The notes beneath the pieces were generated by a model that saw only the letters and a list, made by a program, of their open reading frames with translations, was not told where the DNA came from and searched no databases. This document shows, in pieces, positions 60,719 through 64,000 of a stretch of 64,000 nucleotides of DNA (its first letter is position 1; the number at the start of each line of letters is the position of its first letter). The stretch is taken from NCBI RefSeq assembly GCF_002797555.1, contig NZ_PGFA01000001.1, forward strand, positions 248,001 to 312,000. Direction: 5' to 3'. The translations under genes and the position numbers were made by a program. The stretch is from Hymenobacter chitinivorans DSM 11115. GTDB lineage: Bacteria > Bacteroidota > Bacteroidia > Cytophagales > Hymenobacteraceae.

Positions 60719-60813
60719 GAACGTCATGCTGAGCTGGTCGAAGCATCTCTGCCGCCAAAGTAATTTGATTACTACTGCGGTAGAGATGCTTCGACCAGCT
60801 CAGCATGACGTTC
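60719..60813. repeat. Near-perfect REP-like hairpin between ALDH and DUF779 genes
   Basis: GAACGTCATGCTGAGCTGG then TCGAAGCATCTCTGCCGC (60719-60755) is followed, after a loop of about 20 bases, by its near-exact complement ending GCATGACGTTC (60813). It separates two genes otherwise expected to be cotranscribed. Confidence 0.88.
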
Positions 60814-60836
60814 TAATGTTTCAAAAACCAATTTCC

Positions 60837-61247
60837 ATGGCAAACTCCCCAACCGCCCGCGTCCTGGTAACACCCGCCGCCGAAGCCACCATCGACCTGC
60901 TGCGCGACGAGCACGGTCCACTGATGTTTCACCAGAGTGGGGGCTGCTGCGACGGTTCCTCGCCGATGTGCTTTGCTAAGGGCGAGTTTCGGGTGGGAAC
61001 CAACGACGTGTGGCTGGGCCAGATTCACGGCTGCGACTTTTTCATGAGTGCCGCCCAGTTTGAGTACTGGAAACACACCCAGCTCACGGTGGACGTGGTA
61101 AAGGGCCGCGGCGCCAGCTTCTCGCTGGAAATTCCGCTCGGCGTCCGGTTCCTGATTCGCTCCCGGCTGTTTACCCAGGACGAAGAGCAAAACATGGCCC
61201 CGGTCTACGACGGCGAGGAGTACCTGACCCGGCCCGCGGCGGCTTAG
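60837..61247 (+). CDS. DUF779 protein
   Basis: A 136-residue protein. It opens ARVLVTPAAEATIDLLRDEH, then GPLMFHQSGGCCDGSSPMCF, the cysteine-rich DUF779 signature (GGCCDG-x-x-P-x-C), and QIHGCDFFMSAAQFEYWKHT, FSLEIPLGVRFLIRSRLF. DUF779 genes sit beside aldehyde dehydrogenases across bacteria. The cysteines suggest metal or redox binding, with no proven role. Start ATG 60837 is chosen because it excludes repeat sequence from the frame. A strong terminator follows. Confidence 0.93.
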   Translation: MANSPTARVLVTPAAEATIDLLRDEHGPLMFHQSGGCCDGSSPMCFAKGEFRVGTNDVWLGQIHGCDFFMSAAQFEYWKHTQLTVDVVKGRGASFSLEIPLGVRFLIRSRLFTQDEEQNMAPVYDGEEYLTRPAAA

Positions 61248-61259
61248 AAGTAGATTTAG

Positions 61260-61308
61260 CACAACCAAAAAAGCCCCGGCAGCTGCTGCCGGGGCTTTTT
61301 TGGTTGTG
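61260..61308 (+). terminator. Terminator after the DUF779 gene
   Basis: CCAAAAAAGCCCCGGCAGC pairs with GCTGCCGGGGCTTTTTTGG around a very small loop. The arms extend into CACAAC / GTTGTG. Confidence 0.9.
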
Positions 61309-61329
61309 CTAGGACCGTCAGGTCGAATA

Positions 61330-61396
61330 GAGCGAGACATCTGGCCCGCAGTGGTAATCCAGTTTGCCTGCAGGGTTCCTCGCCGGGCTCGGAACG
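61330..61396. repeat. Degenerate REP-like sequence
   Basis: GAGCGAGACATCTGGC and GTGGTAATCC, then GCTCGGAACGACAG (61329-61398), are weak variants of the family (the word GTGGTAATC also occurs in the copy at 4560). It fills the space between the terminator and the convergent DUF4440-like gene. Confidence 0.45.
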
Positions 61397-61414
61397 ACAG
61401 TCCAACCGATTTTT

Positions 61415-61882
61415 CTACTTCACCCGCACGGGCAGGCCTTCCAGTTGGGCGTAGCTGAGTTTCCAGGCGCCTTTGGGGTTCTTTTTCCAGAGCAGCACGA
61501 AGTTGCCTTCGCCCACGCCCATGGGAGTGCCCGGCGTGGTCGGAATGACGTCGACCTGGTAGGTGCCGCCTTCGTAGGCCGTTTGAGCGTCGGTGCCGGA
61601 GGAGGCTACGTTGAGGCGCAGGTTGGAAATAGTGCCCATCGTTTCGCGCACCCAGCGGTTCGACACTTCCGACTTACCCTGGAAGTGGGATTCGCCCTGC
61701 AGAAAGTGCACGTCGTCGGCAAACAGGGTGTCGAGCTGGATGGCGTTTTTGCTGTTCCAGGCGCTGATAAACTGTTGGTCGAGCGTTTGGGCCGTCACGG
61801 CAGTGGCCGGCGTTTCGGCCGTTTTGGTGCAGGAGGAAGCCAGAACTACCGTCAAGGGCATCATCCAAAGAAGGGACTTCAT
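61415..61882 (-). CDS. SnoaL-like / DUF4440 lipoprotein
   Basis: A 155-residue protein with a lipoprotein signal (LLWMMPLTVVLASSC). The mature part, TLDQQFISAWNSKNAIQLDT then LFADDVHFLQGESHFQGKSE, is the opening of a SnoaL-like/DUF4440 fold, with GGTYQVDVIPTTPGTPMGVG and GNFVLLWKKNPKGAWKLSYA completing the cone-shaped alpha+beta barrel. Members bind small molecules or act as isomerases. The specific function is unknown. Start at 61882 begins the signal. Confidence 0.9.
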   Translation of the reverse strand: MKSLLWMMPLTVVLASSCTKTAETPATAVTAQTLDQQFISAWNSKNAIQLDTLFADDVHFLQGESHFQGKSEVSNRWVRETMGTISNLRLNVASSGTDAQTAYEGGTYQVDVIPTTPGTPMGVGEGNFVLLWKKNPKGAWKLSYAQLEGLPVRVK

Positions 61883-61915
61883 ACAGTCTAGGGGTTTGAT
61901 GGGGGATGGAAACAA

Positions 61916-61953
61916 TTTCGCCGACTCCGGCACGGGGCTGGAGTCGGCGAAAC
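61916..61953 (-). terminator. Terminator of the glycine-zipper gene
   Basis: TTTCGCCGACTCC pairs with GGAGTCGGCGAAA around a GC-rich loop, 17 bases after the stop at 61970 on the reverse strand. Confidence 0.7.
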
Positions 61954-61969
61954 TAAGCAAAGTCCGGAC

Positions 61970-62515
61970 TTACCAGCTCTTGCGACGAACTTCCGAGGTC
62001 GAGTAGGGCGTGTTACGGTCGCCGTACGACTCGTTCGGCAGGTAACCAGCGGCTACCGGGCCGTTAGCAGCAGTCAGCATCATGGGCGTGTTGGCGGCGA
62101 AGCCATTGGCCATTACGGGATACTGTTGCTGTTGTTTCTGAGTCTGGGCGGCCAGATCGGCTTTACGTTCGGCGGCGGCTACGCGGCGGGCCAGCGCGGC
62201 GCGCTCGGCACGGGCTTCGGCGGCGCGGTTGGCTGCTACCTGACGGGCGGCAGCTTCCGCGGCGGCCTTCTTACGCTTGTTGTCGGTGTGCTTGCCGATG
62301 GCATAACCTACGCCAGCCCCGGCTACCCCGCCTACTACGCCACCCACGGCGCGGTTGCGCTTGTTGATGATAGCACCGGCAGCGGCCCCGCCGATACCAC
62401 CAATGACGGCACCTTTAGCCTGGGGGCTCCACTTACCATTTTGGGCCTGGGCCATGTTGCTATACACAGCGGTAAAGAACATTACCAGGGCGAGAATCAA
62501 ACTGACCTTTTTCAT
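61970..62515 (-). CDS. Glycine-zipper protein (YMGG-like)
   Basis: A 181-residue exported protein (signal ILALVMFFTAVYSNMAQAQ). Residues about 35-75 form a glycine zipper: GAVIGGIGGAAAGAIINKRN then GGVVGGVAGAGVGYAIGKHT, as in YMGG-like and OmpA-associated small proteins. Residues about 80-125 are an Ala/Arg/Glu-rich helix (AAAEAAARQVAANRAAEARA), and the C-terminal part is disordered. It probably inserts in or stiffens a membrane. A large opposite-strand open frame over it is a shadow. Confidence 0.92.
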   Translation of the reverse strand: MKKVSLILALVMFFTAVYSNMAQAQNGKWSPQAKGAVIGGIGGAAAGAIINKRNRAVGGVVGGVAGAGVGYAIGKHTDNKRKKAAAEAAARQVAANRAAEARAERAALARRVAAAERKADLAAQTQKQQQQYPVMANGFAANTPMMLTAANGPVAAGYLPNESYGDRNTPYSTSEVRRKSW

Positions 62516-62680
62516 GACTTAAGTTCTTTAAGATTTCAGAACACTTCTTCAGTTGTGAGAAGGTGTTTTGCAAGCACCGTGCCAGTACGGAAGCCGCCCC
62601 GGCCCAGTGCCAAAACCTATACGACGGAAAAGCTCGCCAGGATTTGCTGCCTCGGCCCAGCCGAAAAGCCCCATTTAGGG

Positions 62681-63610
62681 CTATTTTACCAGCCAGCCGT
62701 TGGCATCGAGCCAGTTTTGGAGCCGGTCGGTCCAGTTGTCTTTGGTGGTCTTATTGTTCATGCCAAAGCCGTGGCCGCCCTTGGGATACAGGTGCATTTC
62801 CACGGGTACCCCAGCCCGCAAACAGGCCTCGTAGAAGCGCAGGCTGTTCTGCACTTTCACCGTTTTATCGTCGGCGGCATGCACCAGAAAGGTCGGGGGC
62901 GTTTGGCTGGTGACCTGCTGCTCGTTAGAATACAGCCGGATCTGGTCGGCCGTGGGCGCGTCGCCGAGCAAGCTCTTGCGGGAGCCGGCGTGGGCCAGAC
63001 TATCCGTGAAGCTGATGACCGGGTAGAGCAGGATCTGAAAGTCGGGGCGGGCTGAGGTGGCGCTAACGGTACCTGCTATGTTACCCGGGACAACCCGGCG
63101 TGCTGCATTACCGGCCGTAGCCGCCAGGTGGCCCCCCGCCGAAAAGCCCATAATGCCCACCCGGTTGGGGTTGATGCCGTACTCAGCGGCCCGCTGCCGC
63201 ACCAGGCGCAGGGCCTGCTGGGCGTCCAGGAGCGGGGCCGTGGTTTTGTCGACCTGGCTCTGGTCGTTGGGCAGGCGGTACTTGAGCACGAAGGCCGTAA
63301 CGCCCATGTCGTTGAGGCGCTTGGCTACGTCGGTACCCTCGTGGTCCATTGAGAGGCGCACGTAGCCGCCGCCGGGGCAGATAATGACGGCCGTACCGTT
63401 GGCTTTTTCCTTCGGGGCCCGGAACACCTGCAGCGTGGGCTGCACCACGTTGGACACCCGCACTCCGCCGTTGGCCAGCGTGATGGTGCTTTCCTGCAGG
63501 TTGGTGGCAATGGAGTTGGGAATGGTGCCCGAATAGAGCGAGACAATGCTTTGGGCAGACATAGCGTGGGCGAAAAAACCGAGCAGGGCGGTCAAAACAA
63601 ACGCTTTCAT
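62681..63610 (-). CDS. Secreted alpha/beta hydrolase (acetyl-xylan-esterase-like)
   Basis: A 309-residue hydrolase with a signal peptide (FVLTALLGFFAHAMSAQS). The oxyanion region is AVIICPGGGYVRLSMDHEG (PGGGY), the nucleophile elbow is VGIMGFSAGGHLAATAGNAA (Ser in FSAGG), the acid is in FLVHAADDKTVKVQNSLRF and the His in LYPKGGHGFGMNNKT. This is the BD-FAE/acetyl xylan esterase-like family, which removes acyl groups from polysaccharides. No polysaccharide locus is visible nearby. Confidence 0.94.
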   Translation of the reverse strand: MKAFVLTALLGFFAHAMSAQSIVSLYSGTIPNSIATNLQESTITLANGGVRVSNVVQPTLQVFRAPKEKANGTAVIICPGGGYVRLSMDHEGTDVAKRLNDMGVTAFVLKYRLPNDQSQVDKTTAPLLDAQQALRLVRQRAAEYGINPNRVGIMGFSAGGHLAATAGNAARRVVPGNIAGTVSATSARPDFQILLYPVISFTDSLAHAGSRKSLLGDAPTADQIRLYSNEQQVTSQTPPTFLVHAADDKTVKVQNSLRFYEACLRAGVPVEMHLYPKGGHGFGMNNKTTKDNWTDRLQNWLDANGWLVK

Positions 63611-63659
63611 AGGCAGAGCGAGAGGTGAAAGCCGAAAGTACAAGATGCAACGGGTATTG

Positions 63660-64000
63660 CTAGGCGGTAACGAGGCCAGTAGCGGCCTTTTTCAGGGTGG
63701 CCGAGCTGCTCCACTCGCGCAGGCGGCTTTGTACAGCCGGCGGCACCGGCTGGCGGGTGCGGCCCTGCAGGTCGGCGTAGGCTTCGATGAGCTTGCGGGT
63801 GTTGCGCAGGGGCGCGGCGGGCAGGAGCGGCAGCAGCGCGTTCAGCAGCTGGCGCAGGGCATCGTCGGTGAGCGGGTCGATGGCGCGGGCCTGGGCCAGC
63901 CCGTCGGTGAGGCGCTGCAGGGGAGCAAACTCCGTAGCCAGGATTTTGCCCAGGGCCGCACCCAGGTCGGTGGGCTGCAGGCGGCCCGTGGCAATGGCCG
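63660..64000 (-). CDS. Hypothetical protein, C-terminal fragment
   Basis: The reading frame enters from the right edge and ends at TAG (63662-63660), leaving about 113 residues. It is alanine- and leucine-rich and helical (ALGKILATEFAPLQRLTDGL, DDALRQLLNALLPLLPAAPL), then NTRKLIEAYADLQGRTRQPV and SRLREWSSSATLKKAATGLV. The layout recalls the C-terminal helical repeats of large DUF6493-type proteins in this phylum, but I cannot confirm that. The start lies outside the window. Confidence 0.6.
   Translation of the reverse strand, partial: AIATGRLQPTDLGAALGKILATEFAPLQRLTDGLAQARAIDPLTDDALRQLLNALLPLLPAAPLRNTRKLIEAYADLQGRTRQPVPPAVQSRLREWSSSATLKKAATGLVTA

Noticed and set aside
62126-63055. Forward open frame of 309 codons across the glycine-zipper and esterase genes
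   Set aside because: It overlaps two well-supported reverse-strand genes and their gap. The Gly-rich product reflects antisense codons.

Overview
The window is GC-rich, densely coded DNA from a member of the Bacteroidota, most likely Hymenobacter or a close relative in the Cytophagales. This rests on several signals read directly from the sequence. Seven gene starts have an exact TAnnTTTG -7 promoter element, the hallmark of the Bacteroidota housekeeping sigma factor. There is a TonB-dependent receptor paired with a DUF4249 lipoprotein, a protein with a type IX secretion C-terminal sorting domain, a DUF2723 membrane glycosyltransferase-like protein, and ribonuclease Y next to zapA. Many exported lipoproteins have no close functional name. 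Most genes are chromosomal housekeeping or envelope genes. I see no phage, plasmid, transposase, CRISPR array, rRNA or tRNA.

Layout. 1-7.3 kb: the start of a membrane protein, radC, a DUF1684 gene, pheT, a coiled-coil gene, zapA, a possible structured RNA, and rny. 7.5-13.8 kb: an unknown protein, then three related exported proteins around a disulfide flavoprotein reductase, then an acetyltransferase. 14-21 kb: a family 2 glycosyltransferase, sucD, an erythromycin-esterase-like lipoprotein, a cystathionine-beta-synthase-like enzyme, a stand-alone receiver protein and adenine deaminase. 21-31.3 kb: small unknown genes, cmk, ispH, a DUF502 protein, hydrolases, a macrodomain protein, and a Zn-protease-family protein with rimK. 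31.3-38.4 kb: two acetyltransferases, a deacylase, an OmpH/Skp-like chaperone, and the receptor/lipoprotein pair. 38.4-45 kb: a type IX cargo protein, a beta-barrel protein, an NAD(P)-binding protein, a CvfB-like RNA-binding protein and a BamA/TamA-like barrel. 45-54.5 kb: a radical SAM/DUF4130 DNA-repair pair split by an epoxide-hydrolase-like gene, rfbD, an MFS carrier, a DUF2723 protein and a GreA/GreB-family factor. 54.9-64 kb: an M1 aminopeptidase, an AraC regulator divergent from aldehyde dehydrogenase plus DUF779, small envelope proteins, an esterase and a C-terminal fragment.

The most unusual content lies between genes. Two intergenic arrays (about 42531-42866 and 54642-54800) have unrelated sequences but the same period of about 42-44 bp, with each unit divided into two halves of about 21 bp that often pair as inverted repeats. 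Two elements of about 330 bp (25623-25951 and 29439-29770) are near-complete palindromes with arms built of AATGTG words and a shared core. In several places the outermost bases of such an element form the stop codon of the adjoining gene. A separate REP-like palindrome family (ACGTCATG...GAGATG/GCATCTC) occurs at least five times. Other gaps hold short hairpins made of repeated simple words. No transposase in the window explains any of these, and most sit at gene 3' ends. I regard this set of palindromic, periodic, stop-codon-abutting elements as the best candidate for an undescribed system. Its function is unknown, and its mobility is inferred only from the repeated copies.
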